Assembly: GCA_937926355.1 (NCBI GenBank)
Contig: CALAZP010000328.1
Coordinates: 1-6,262 of the forward strand
Direction: 5' to 3'
DNA: 6,262 nt
Source of the DNA: an uncultured Saprospirales bacterium
GTDB lineage: Bacteria > Bacteroidota > Bacteroidia > Chitinophagales > Saprospiraceae
Below, piece after piece: positions 1 through 6,262 of the stretch (the stretch's first letter is position 1; each line of letters begins with the position of its first letter). Position numbers and translations under genes: made by a program. Under the pieces are notes generated by a model. That model made no database searches. It was not told where the DNA came from and worked only from the letters and a program-made list of their open reading frames with translations.

Positions 1-1945
1 GTGGAGGACTACCCTCTTTAAGCCGTGCAATGATAGTGGTGAGTTGCAGATTTTTAATATGCGGTTGGAGAATTTCTGGAACCCAAGTTTCAACCGCCAA
101 TCTACGGATTTGATTTTCCCACTCGTTATATACAGCACCTCCTATTGAATGGGGACTTAAATAATGGTCCCAATTCATGAGGGTATCTTTAACCTCTTGA
201 TATTCCTCTTTGACCGATAAATCTGCAAGCAAAGGAATCAAATCATCTGCAGCCCTAGCGTAATAATCAGTTTGCAGAGCCTGCATATCATTCATGGTAT
301 AATCTTGTTTGCTTTCAAAAAAAGATTGAATTCTATCTCCCCTGAAAGGATCGGACCAAGAAAAACCTATTGCATCCCAATATTTATAATTTTCGGGGGT
401 GACATTCTGATTAGCGGTTGCGAAGTACCCTGTTGCTGGGTTAGTGATATTGGGTTTGTCTAAAATAGGTAAATATCCTTCCCATTCAAATCTTCCATCT
501 CCGGGTATGGGGACCAGACCACTATGCTTTTTTCTTATAGGAGCTATTCCTACTGCTTGCCATCCGATATCTCCATGAATATCTGCCCAAATCATATTTT
601 CGCCAGGGATATGACTATAGCTGCATGCCGACCTGAATTCTTCCCAATTGGTAGCTTGGTCCATTCTGAGTGAGGCCAAATAAGGAGCTCCCCCAGGTTC
701 TAACCAGGCACATCTGACGGCATAAGCTTTTCCAAGAGATCTTTCGATTAAAGTGACAGGGCCGTGAATACTATAAAACATTTCTACGGGTACTGGCTCG
801 GCTCCCTTTACCTTAATCGTATCCAGTATGATTTCAAATTTTTTCCACTCTCCTTTGTACCAATATTGAGTGCTGTCTTCGGGGTGAATATCATAGACCA
901 TAAGGTCCTCTCCATCAGTTGAAAATACCGTAAGTCCCCAAGCACCATAATCATTATGGCCAATAGAGACTCCTGGAATGGTAGGTTCGCCACCTCCAAT
1001 TACATTCCAACCAGGGGCATTGAGGTGAACCATATATCTCAAAGAAGGATTAGCGATGGTTCGATGTGGATCATTGGCCATGACAGGGAATCCATCATCA
1101 GTCTTCGATCCCGCTACTATCCAATTGTTGCTTCCAATCGAAAATTTATCCTCCAAATCAAATTCTAAAGCTTTTACTTTTCCCGAAGGGGCATCCAGTT
1201 GACCTATAGCAGCAGGAATATTCTTGCGGTATGTTGGTGTGATATCCTCTAACTCAAAGGATACCGGTTTTCTAAATGCGTTGTATAATTCTAGGATATC
1301 GGGTTGTAATACATCTGCCGTAATTGAAAGGTCTAATTGGATATCAGGATCTTTAGGGTGAAACCATTTCAAGGCTTTAACGACTTCAGGAGATGAAGCA
1401 GCAACGGCTCTCCCTATATTTAGTTCATCGTTTATATTTCCTAAAAGACCTTGATGTCGAGAGATAATCACTTCTGGAGTCCATTTCTGGGGTTGAATTC
1501 CAAGAATTTTAAATTCAATGGGTAGCAAGGTGGTATCTTTCCATACTTCTTCTATATAGGCATTTACTCCATTGGTGTAGGCTTCCATTATCTGCTCACC
1601 TTCATCGTGATAGTAGTTAAACTCCTCTTGAAGGTTGCCTCTAAACTTAAATAAGCGTGTGCCAATATCTCTTTTTAATTCCCTAGGACCTAGGATTTCT
1701 GCCACCGTTCCCGTGGCTTGACGGCGCCAAATTTCAAATTGAAAAAGTCGATCAGCTGCTGCAGCATAACCTTGTGCGAAAAATAAATCGTCTTGATTAT
1801 TAGCATATATGTGATTGATTCCATATTCGTCTCGGATGATTTCCACCTGTTCAGATAATCCAGGATGGTCAATCAAAAATTCTTCTCGTTCCAATTTGGT
1901 GCAGGAAACAAGTAAAAAAGGAATGGCGATAATAATTGGTCTCAT
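1..1945 (-). CDS. Penicillin acylase family (peptidase S45) lipoprotein, C-terminus cut by window edge
   Basis: The frame is open from ATG at 1945-1943 to the left edge, giving 648 codons without a stop. Family members are usually about 750-850 residues, so roughly the last 100-200 are missing. The N-terminus is a short lipoprotein signal with lipobox LVSC (Cys15), implying export and lipid anchoring. The alpha-chain region (about 35-90) has the family pattern: RDEYGINHIYA, then FAQGYAAAADRLFQFE and RRQATGTVAEILG. The N-terminal nucleophile is Ser272 in GSNNW (codon 1132-1130), where autocatalytic cleavage would free the beta chain. NDPHR (291-295) and PGENMIWAD (Asn450, matching the oxyanion-hole Asn) follow in the expected order. 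These enzymes hydrolyse amide bonds of acylated small molecules; the substrate (beta-lactam, acyl-homoserine lactone, other N-acyl compound) cannot be read from sequence. An ATG at 1980 is out of frame and soon meets a stop, so 1945 is preferred. The gene is probably cotranscribed with the small membrane-protein gene 43 bp upstream. Confidence 0.93.
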   Translation of the reverse strand, partial: MRPIIIAIPFLLVSCTKLEREEFLIDHPGLSEQVEIIRDEYGINHIYANNQDDLFFAQGYAAAADRLFQFEIWRRQATGTVAEILGPRELKRDIGTRLFKFRGNLQEEFNYYHDEGEQIMEAYTNGVNAYIEEVWKDTTLLPIEFKILGIQPQKWTPEVIISRHQGLLGNINDELNIGRAVAASSPEVVKALKWFHPKDPDIQLDLSITADVLQPDILELYNAFRKPVSFELEDITPTYRKNIPAAIGQLDAPSGKVKALEFDLEDKFSIGSNNWIVAGSKTDDGFPVMANDPHRTIANPSLRYMVHLNAPGWNVIGGGEPTIPGVSIGHNDYGAWGLTVFSTDGEDLMVYDIHPEDSTQYWYKGEWKKFEIILDTIKVKGAEPVPVEMFYSIHGPVTLIERSLGKAYAVRCAWLEPGGAPYLASLRMDQATNWEEFRSACSYSHIPGENMIWADIHGDIGWQAVGIAPIRKKHSGLVPIPGDGRFEWEGYLPILDKPNITNPATGYFATANQNVTPENYKYWDAIGFSWSDPFRGDRIQSFFESKQDYTMNDMQALQTDYYARAADDLIPLLADLSVKEEYQEVKDTLMNWDHYLSPHSIGGAVYNEWENQIRRLAVETWVPEILQPHIKNLQLTTIIARLKEGSPP

Positions 1946-1988
1946 ACTATAAAGGTTTATCCCCAATATAGCAAACTCATGGATAGCT

Positions 1989-2288
1989 CTATTCTTGCGG
2001 AGGGTATTTTTTATTTTTTTGAAGAATGACAACAATCATAGCAATCTGCAGAATAGACGCTACGGTATTGGGTATAAATAGGGCCAATGCCTCATAACGA
2101 ATTCCGTAAATGGCCCAAAACATATAAATACCTAACCAGCCGAATAAAAAAGCGTAAGAAAGGCTAGATCTATGGTGCTGTTTGTATTCCGTAATTACCT
2201 GAATGCCAATTACAGAACAACCAATAAGGCCTGCTATAATTCCGATGGTTTCGTAGGCTACATCTGGAATAAGTTTTAATATTTCCAT
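1989..2288 (-). CDS. PQ-loop / SemiSWEET-like small membrane protein
   Basis: This 99-residue protein has three hydrophobic helices at about 13-33, 45-63 and 67-90, separated by a basic loop (EYKQHHRSSLS) and ending in a charged tail. Size and layout match bacterial SemiSWEET proteins, which dimerise into a six-helix sugar uniporter in the inner membrane. Family-like stretches are IGIIAGLIG in helix 1, FWAIYGI at the end of helix 2 (Trp58) and FIPNTVASILQ in helix 3 (Asn74). The odd point is the PQ site of helix 1: it reads GIQV, so proline is replaced by Ile29 while Gln30 is kept. Transport is therefore a family-based inference, and a divergent PQ-loop protein of other function is possible. 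The gene lies directly upstream of the acylase on the same strand, with a 43-bp gap and no visible terminator. It is divergent from the sulfatase operon. No clear Shine-Dalgarno precedes the ATG, as is common in Bacteroidota. Confidence 0.78.
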   Translation of the reverse strand: MEILKLIPDVAYETIGIIAGLIGCSVIGIQVITEYKQHHRSSLSYAFLFGWLGIYMFWAIYGIRYEALALFIPNTVASILQIAMIVVILQKNKKYPPQE

Positions 2289-2377
2289 GTCTAGGATTTT
2301 ATCTTGGCAAGTTAATATAATTCAGTCAGCATATTTTTTGTAGTTTTACTTTACTGTGCACTTTTAATAAAAAATTA
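2289..2377. promoter_or_regulatory. Divergent intergenic region, presumed promoters for both flanking units
   Basis: This 89-bp, very AT-rich spacer separates the start codons of the membrane-protein gene (minus strand) and the first sulfatase (plus strand), so promoters for both must lie in or near it. On the plus strand, TATTTTTTG (2332-2340) and TAGTTTTA (2341-2348) are near matches to the Bacteroidota -7 element TAnnTTTG. Neither has a well-spaced TTTG-type -33 partner: the nearest upstream TTG (2304-2306) is about 25 bp away, which is too far. No convincing element was found on the minus strand. There is no strong inverted repeat for a regulator, only the short TTAAT/ATTAA pair (2364-2368, 2374-2378) overlapping the sulfatase start. 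The promoter role is inferred from layout. Confidence 0.35.
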
Positions 2378-3994
2378 ATGAGAAACCCTTATCTCTTCTT
2401 GTTGGTTCTTTTTTTGAATATTTGGATGGGATGTTCCCCTCAGGAGACCCTTCGGGAAAAGAAAAACCAACTTCCCAATATTATATGGCTGGTAGCGGAA
2501 GATCAGTCTCCAGAATTTTATAGTATGTATGGGAATTCCACAGCAAATACCCCATATCTGGATTCTCTAGCTTTACATGGGGTGGTATATGATAATGCTT
2601 ATGCTCCAGTTCCCGTTTGCGCTCCCGCTAGAAGTGCTATCATCACAGGGATGTACCCCACTTCCTTAGGTACGCATAATATGAGGACCTTTAATGCTTA
2701 TAACCCAGCTAATCAGCCCGACGCCAATATACCGAGTTACTCTCCCATTGTACCCAGCCAAGTCCGTATGTTTACCGAGTACCTCAGAGCTGCTGGATAC
2801 TATTGCACTAATAATGCCAAGGAAGATTACAATTTCAAAACTTTGTCTTCGGCTTGGGATGAAAGTAGCAGGGAAGCTACCTGGCGAAACCGTCCCGAGG
2901 GTACTCCCTTTTTTGCCGTTTTTAATTTTGGAATTACCCATGAATCTCAGGTTTGGGCTCAGGGGGATAATGAGTTGTTAGTGACTCCTGAATCGGTTTC
3001 TGTTCCACCGGTTTTCCCAGATAACGATACGATTAGAAAGGATTTAGCGGTAAATTATTCTAATATTATCCGAATGGATCAGCAGATTGGTGCTATCATT
3101 GACCAATTGAAAGAAGATGGATTGTACGAGGATTCCTATATCTTTTTTTATGGAGATCATGGGGGCCCTTTTCCCCGATACAAAAGAGCCTTGTATGACA
3201 CAGGATTAAAGGTTCCTTTTATAGTAAAGCTGCCAGGTAAGACTGAAGCTTCAACTCGTTCTGATCGGTTGGTGAGCTTTATTGATTTAGCTCCTACCTT
3301 GCTTTCCATTGCAGGTATTCCCATACCTGAATACATGCAAGGTAACGCCTTTTTAGGAGACCAAACTCCCGATGAAGCGCCTGAATTTGTATTCGCCACT
3401 TCAGATCGATTTGATGGACAAGTAGATCGATTAAGAGCTGTCCGTTATAAAAATTTTAAGTACATAAGAAATTATAACCGAAGAATCTCCAATGCATTAC
3501 CAGTAGTGTACAGGGAGCAAATGCCTATGATGCGTAATTTAATGCAGTTGTATAAAGAAGGGCAATTAGAAGAATCAGTAGCTAGGTGGTTCAAGACTCC
3601 TAAACCAGCTGAGGAATTATATGATATTGAAAATGATCCCTACGAATTAAACAATCTAGCTGGCGATAGGACCTATCGGGACACTTTGGAATTTTTGCGG
3701 AAAGTAGTGAATGATTGGATTATAGAAACCAAAGACCTCGGAGAAATTGATGAAAAGGAACTAATGGAATCTTGGCTGAAAGATGGGCAACAACCTGTTT
3801 TAGAGCCACTAATCGTCGAATTAGAGGGAGACGGTCTCCACTTCATGCACGCTGTGGAGGATGCCACTATTATATGGAAGCATCCTAGTGAAACTGTCTG
3901 GAGGATTTATACGAGTCCTTTATCTAACCAAGAATCTATTGAAGCCAAAGCAGTCAGAATCGGTTTTGAAGACAGCCCAGTATACGTCAATTAA
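2378..3994 (+). CDS. S1 family sulfatase lipoprotein, heparan N-sulfatase (SGSH)-like, with C-terminal Ig-like extension
   Basis: This 538-residue sulfatase is probably anchored outside the cytoplasm: the signal peptide ends in lipobox WMGC (Cys19). The sulfatase signature CAPAR is at 81-85, followed by SAIITG; Cys81 (codon 2618-2620) would become the catalytic formylglycine after maturation. Other active-site positions are Glu41-Asp42 (most sulfatases have Asp-Asp), Lys148 in NNAKEDYNF, His188 in GITHES, Asp260-His261 in YGDHG, and Arg267/Lys269. The pattern NNxKxDYN, FAVFNF-THES, the VPPVFPD segment, and DHGGPFPRYKRALYD resembles human N-sulfoglucosamine sulfohydrolase and the SulfAtlas S1_8 group as I remember it. 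The actual linkage attacked (N-, 2-O- or other sulfate) is not determined. The core ends near 455. Residues about 471-538 resemble a degenerate chitobiase/hexosaminidase C-terminal Ig-like domain (VWRIYTSPL, then IEAKAVRIGFEDS). It is the first gene of a three-sulfatase operon; its TAA stop lies 3 bp before the next ATG. Confidence 0.95.
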   Translation: MRNPYLFLLVLFLNIWMGCSPQETLREKKNQLPNIIWLVAEDQSPEFYSMYGNSTANTPYLDSLALHGVVYDNAYAPVPVCAPARSAIITGMYPTSLGTHNMRTFNAYNPANQPDANIPSYSPIVPSQVRMFTEYLRAAGYYCTNNAKEDYNFKTLSSAWDESSREATWRNRPEGTPFFAVFNFGITHESQVWAQGDNELLVTPESVSVPPVFPDNDTIRKDLAVNYSNIIRMDQQIGAIIDQLKEDGLYEDSYIFFYGDHGGPFPRYKRALYDTGLKVPFIVKLPGKTEASTRSDRLVSFIDLAPTLLSIAGIPIPEYMQGNAFLGDQTPDEAPEFVFATSDRFDGQVDRLRAVRYKNFKYIRNYNRRISNALPVVYREQMPMMRNLMQLYKEGQLEESVARWFKTPKPAEELYDIENDPYELNNLAGDRTYRDTLEFLRKVVNDWIIETKDLGEIDEKELMESWLKDGQQPVLEPLIVELEGDGLHFMHAVEDATIIWKHPSETVWRIYTSPLSNQESIEAKAVRIGFEDSPVYVN

Positions 3995-3997
3995 AAA

Positions 3998-5740
3998 ATG
4001 AAAAAACTACTTTATTTCTGGGGTCTTTTGGTGTTGGTTTCTTGTTCAATTGATCGAGGAAATCCACCTTCTGTTATAATCATTATGGCAGATGATCAAG
4101 GTTGGGGAGATTTGAGTTATAATGGAAATCAAACCATAACCACACCTAATATCGATGAAATTGCACAAGAGGGTTTGGTTTTTGAAAATTTTTACGTTAG
4201 CCCGGTTTGTTCCCCTACTCGAGCTGAAGTCTTAACCGGTAGGTATCATTTTCGATCTGGGATTTACGGAACATCAGCAGGAGGCGAACGTTTAAATTTA
4301 GATGAATCTACCATTGCTGAAACCTTTCAAGAAGCTGGGTATGCCACAGCTTTGTTTGGTAAATGGCACTCGGGTACCCAAGGTCCTTACCATCCAAATC
4401 GGCGGGGATTTGAAGAATTTTTTGGCTTTTGTTCTGGTCATTGGGGTCATTATTTCAATCCGATTTTAGAACACAATGGAGTGCTTACAAGGGAGGTGGG
4501 ATATATTTCAGATATTTTTACGAACCAAACCCTAGAGTATATCGACAAACAAGGGGAAAAACCTTTTTTTGTCTGGTTGGCTTTTAATACTCCACACAGT
4601 CCAATGCAGGTTCCAGATAAATATTGGGAGGATTTAGCAGTTGATTCAATGATGCAGATGGAGGAAACTCGGGATACCCTGCATACCAGGGCTGCATTGG
4701 CCATGGTGAAAAATCTGGATGATAATGTGGGTAGAATCATGCAGTTGCTCAAAGACAAACAACTGGAAGAAAATACCATTGTGTTGTATATGACAGATAA
4801 TGGTCCTAATGGATTTCGATACAATGGTGGCATGAAAGGGATTAAGGGAAGCACAGAAGAGGGTGGTACCCGCTCTCCTTTATTTATACGTTGGAAAAAT
4901 CATTTAAGACATCAGGTATTATCGGTTAATAGCGCTGCTATTGATCTCTTTCCAACCTTAGCTCAATTAGCGGGACTAAAGCCCAAAACTGAATATCCAT
5001 TGGACGGTAAAGATTTGTTGAATGCCTCCCAAGAATTGGACAGAAGGATGTTAGTGCAACATTGGAATGGAAGGGTAGGTATTCGAAGCGGTGATTACCG
5101 ATTAAGTAATGATGGTTCTGTTTACCATATTTCTCAAGATAGGGAACAACGATATCCTTTGGAATTTGCCAATATTAATTCTTTGAGCGATAAGGTCCTC
5201 GTACAAAAAATGGTGGAGTTCAGAGATTCTGTAGTTAATACCGTTGAATGGCCCTCGAAAAACCAAGATCATAGACCTTTTCCCGTAGGGACTCAAAATA
5301 CTTTCCTTCCAGCAAGGGATGCTATTTTAAAGGGAAATCTTACTCGGAGTAATCCATATCCCAATGCTAGTTATATCACGAATTGGTCTTCTACATCCGA
5401 TACTATTATTTGGAATTCTGAGGTTTTAGAAAGGGGTAAATATGAGGTATTGCTTCATTATACCTGTAAAAAGGAAGCCCAAAATAGTCGATTAAAGATT
5501 CAAATGGGAAGTCAGGCCATTTCGGTGACCCTATCTGAATTTCATGATCCACCAGTTTATGGCAGAGAATCGGACCGTACCCCCAGGATAGAATCTTACG
5601 TTAAGGATTTTAAACCATGGCCCATTGGAGTAATTGAATTGGAGGAAGGAGAATTGCCTATTGTGATGACTGCAGGGGAAGGTTTGGTACCCGGTGGTAT
5701 TGATTTGGCTATGTTGGAGTTCAAAAGAATAAAATTATAG
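3998..5740 (+). CDS. Arylsulfatase A-type S1 sulfatase lipoprotein with C-terminal beta-sandwich domain
   Basis: This 580-residue sulfatase has a lipoprotein signal with lipobox LVSC (Cys16). Active-site motifs appear in canonical order: Asp32-Asp33 in MADDQGWGD; CSPTR at 71-75 followed by AEVLTGR, with Cys71 (codon 4208-4210) the predicted formylglycine; GKWH with Lys122 and His124; His200 in NTPHSP; Asp267-Asn268 in MTDNGPN; and Lys283 in GIKGSTEEGG. All residues needed for sulfate-ester hydrolysis seem present. The GFEEFFGFCSGHWGHYF stretch (137-153) marks a recognisable arylsulfatase A subgroup, perhaps S1_16 or S1_20, but I cannot settle this by eye. Residues about 436-580, from FLPAR to the end, form an extra domain rich in beta-strand patterns (NPYPNASYITNW, GKYEVLLHYTC, RIESYVKDFKPWPIG). 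It looks like the carbohydrate-binding-type sandwich attached to some sulfatases. Only AAA separates the upstream stop from this ATG, so coupled translation is likely. The substrate is unknown. Confidence 0.95.
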   Translation: MKKLLYFWGLLVLVSCSIDRGNPPSVIIIMADDQGWGDLSYNGNQTITTPNIDEIAQEGLVFENFYVSPVCSPTRAEVLTGRYHFRSGIYGTSAGGERLNLDESTIAETFQEAGYATALFGKWHSGTQGPYHPNRRGFEEFFGFCSGHWGHYFNPILEHNGVLTREVGYISDIFTNQTLEYIDKQGEKPFFVWLAFNTPHSPMQVPDKYWEDLAVDSMMQMEETRDTLHTRAALAMVKNLDDNVGRIMQLLKDKQLEENTIVLYMTDNGPNGFRYNGGMKGIKGSTEEGGTRSPLFIRWKNHLRHQVLSVNSAAIDLFPTLAQLAGLKPKTEYPLDGKDLLNASQELDRRMLVQHWNGRVGIRSGDYRLSNDGSVYHISQDREQRYPLEFANINSLSDKVLVQKMVEFRDSVVNTVEWPSKNQDHRPFPVGTQNTFLPARDAILKGNLTRSNPYPNASYITNWSSTSDTIIWNSEVLERGKYEVLLHYTCKKEAQNSRLKIQMGSQAISVTLSEFHDPPVYGRESDRTPRIESYVKDFKPWPIGVIELEEGELPIVMTAGEGLVPGGIDLAMLEFKRIKL

Positions 5741-5743
5741 ATT

Positions 5744-6262
5744 ATGTTTTATAAAAAATTTGGTTTTGTTTATTTGTTGGCCTTGACTGCCTGCGGCAAA
5801 ATTACTGATGAGGTGGCTAAAGAGCGGCCTAATATTCTATTTATTATGTCAGATGATCATGCTTATCAGGCTATTAGTGCTTATAGTGATCATTTGATTC
5901 AAACTCCTAATATTGATAGAATTGCAAAGGAGGGTTTGTTGTTTACTAACGCTTGTGTAACGAATTCCATTTGTGCACCTTCTCGGGCCACTATACTAAC
6001 TGGTAAACATACGCATATACATGGTAAAATTGATAATATGATGGCATTTGATACCAATAATGTCACTTTTCCACAATTATTTCAGGAAGCGGGGTATCAA
6101 ACGGCCATGTTTGGAAAATTGCATTTTGGAAACAATCCTAAAGGAGTGGACGATTTTATGATTCTTCCCGGGCAAGGCAATTATATTAATCCAAAATTTA
6201 TTACCCCAGAAGGGGATACCATCATCAATGGTTATGCAACGGATATAATAACGGATTTGACG
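5744..6262 (+). CDS. S1 family sulfatase lipoprotein, N-acetylglucosamine-6-sulfatase-like, N-terminal part only
   Basis: The first 173 codons of a third sulfatase run off the right edge; the family is usually about 480-550 residues, so about two-thirds is missing. The signal peptide ends in lipobox LTAC (Cys17). Asp37-Asp38 lie in FIMSDDHAYQAISAY. The signature CAPSR is at 77-81, followed by ATILTGK, with Cys77 (codon 5972-5974) the predicted formylglycine. Lys125 and His127 lie in FGKLHF, where the usual GKWH tryptophan is leucine. The combination SDDHAYQAISAY, TNSICAPSRATILTG, GYQTAMFGK and ILPGQGNYINPKFI is characteristic, from memory, of the GlcNAc-6-sulfatase-like group (S1_11, which includes characterised Bacteroides enzymes). 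Target specificity beyond that group is inference. The C-terminal metal-binding Asp/His and any accessory domain lie outside the window. The ATG sits 3 bp after the preceding stop, the same spacing as the previous junction, supporting one operon. Confidence 0.93.
   Translation, partial: MFYKKFGFVYLLALTACGKITDEVAKERPNILFIMSDDHAYQAISAYSDHLIQTPNIDRIAKEGLLFTNACVTNSICAPSRATILTGKHTHIHGKIDNMMAFDTNNVTFPQLFQEAGYQTAMFGKLHFGNNPKGVDDFMILPGQGNYINPKFITPEGDTIINGYATDIITDLT

Noticed and set aside
272..1168. Plus-strand open frames at 272-463 and 956-1168
   Set aside because: Both are antisense to the penicillin acylase, whose motifs run continuously through these positions; their translations resemble no protein.
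1..1945. Acylase as a beta-lactam resistance gene
   Set aside because: The S45 family covers many N-acyl substrates, and penicillin acylases cleave the side chain, not the beta-lactam ring; the name reflects family membership only.
1946..1988. Possible terminator or separate promoter between the small membrane-protein gene and the acylase
   Set aside because: The 43-bp gap contains no stem-loop with a T-tract and no recognisable promoter pair, so cotranscription is the simpler reading.
2364..2378. Short inverted repeat TTAAT-5 bp-ATTAA just before the first sulfatase start
   Set aside because: Five AT-only bases per arm in an AT-rich leader are expected by chance; too weak for an operator or terminator.
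2666..2981. Overlapping frames on both strands within the first sulfatase
   Set aside because: They overlap the region between the CAPAR signature and the His188 motif of the real gene, and neither has protein-like features.
4450..4854. 134-codon open frame on the minus strand inside the second sulfatase
   Set aside because: It lies wholly opposite the conserved catalytic region of a well-supported sulfatase and shows no recognisable domain, so it is a frame shadow.
1..6262. CRISPR array, tRNA, rRNA or insertion sequence
   Set aside because: No regularly spaced repeats, RNA-gene signatures, transposase motifs or terminal inverted repeats were seen; nearly all of the window is coding sequence.

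Overview
The window looks like Bacteroidota DNA, probably from a marine or other polysaccharide-degrading member (Cytophagales or Flavobacteriia type). I infer this from the AT-rich composition, the A-rich leaders without clear Shine-Dalgarno sequences, short lipoprotein signal peptides on four of the five gene products, and a run of S1-type sulfatases. No rRNA or other taxonomic marker is present, so the placement is an inference.

Layout: a divergent pair of transcription units is separated by an AT-rich 89-bp spacer (2289-2377). To the left, on the minus strand, a small three-helix PQ-loop/SemiSWEET-like membrane protein (2288-1989) is followed after 43 bp by a penicillin-acylase-family (S45, Ntn-hydrolase) lipoprotein (1945 to beyond base 1). 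The acylase's C-terminus is cut off by the window edge. To the right, on the plus strand, lie three sulfatase genes almost end to end: 2378-3994, 3998-5740 and 5744 to beyond 6262. Only 3 bp separate each from the next, so they almost certainly form one operon. The third is cut by the right edge.

Each sulfatase carries the C-x-P-x-R signature whose cysteine is converted to formylglycine, and each starts with a lipobox. They belong to three clearly different subfamilies: one resembles heparan N-sulfatase (SGSH), one is an arylsulfatase-A type with an extra C-terminal beta-sandwich, and one resembles N-acetylglucosamine-6-sulfatase. Together they look like the desulfation part of a locus that processes a complex sulfated glycan outside the cytoplasm. 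The window contains no glycoside hydrolase, polysaccharide lyase, SusC/SusD pair, regulator or sulfatase-maturating enzyme, so the glycan cannot be named from here. I found no RNA genes, insertion sequences, CRISPR arrays or convincing terminators. The genes are recognisable family members. The points worth a second look are the sulfatase combination, the accessory C-terminal domains, and the PQ-loop protein lacking its namesake proline.
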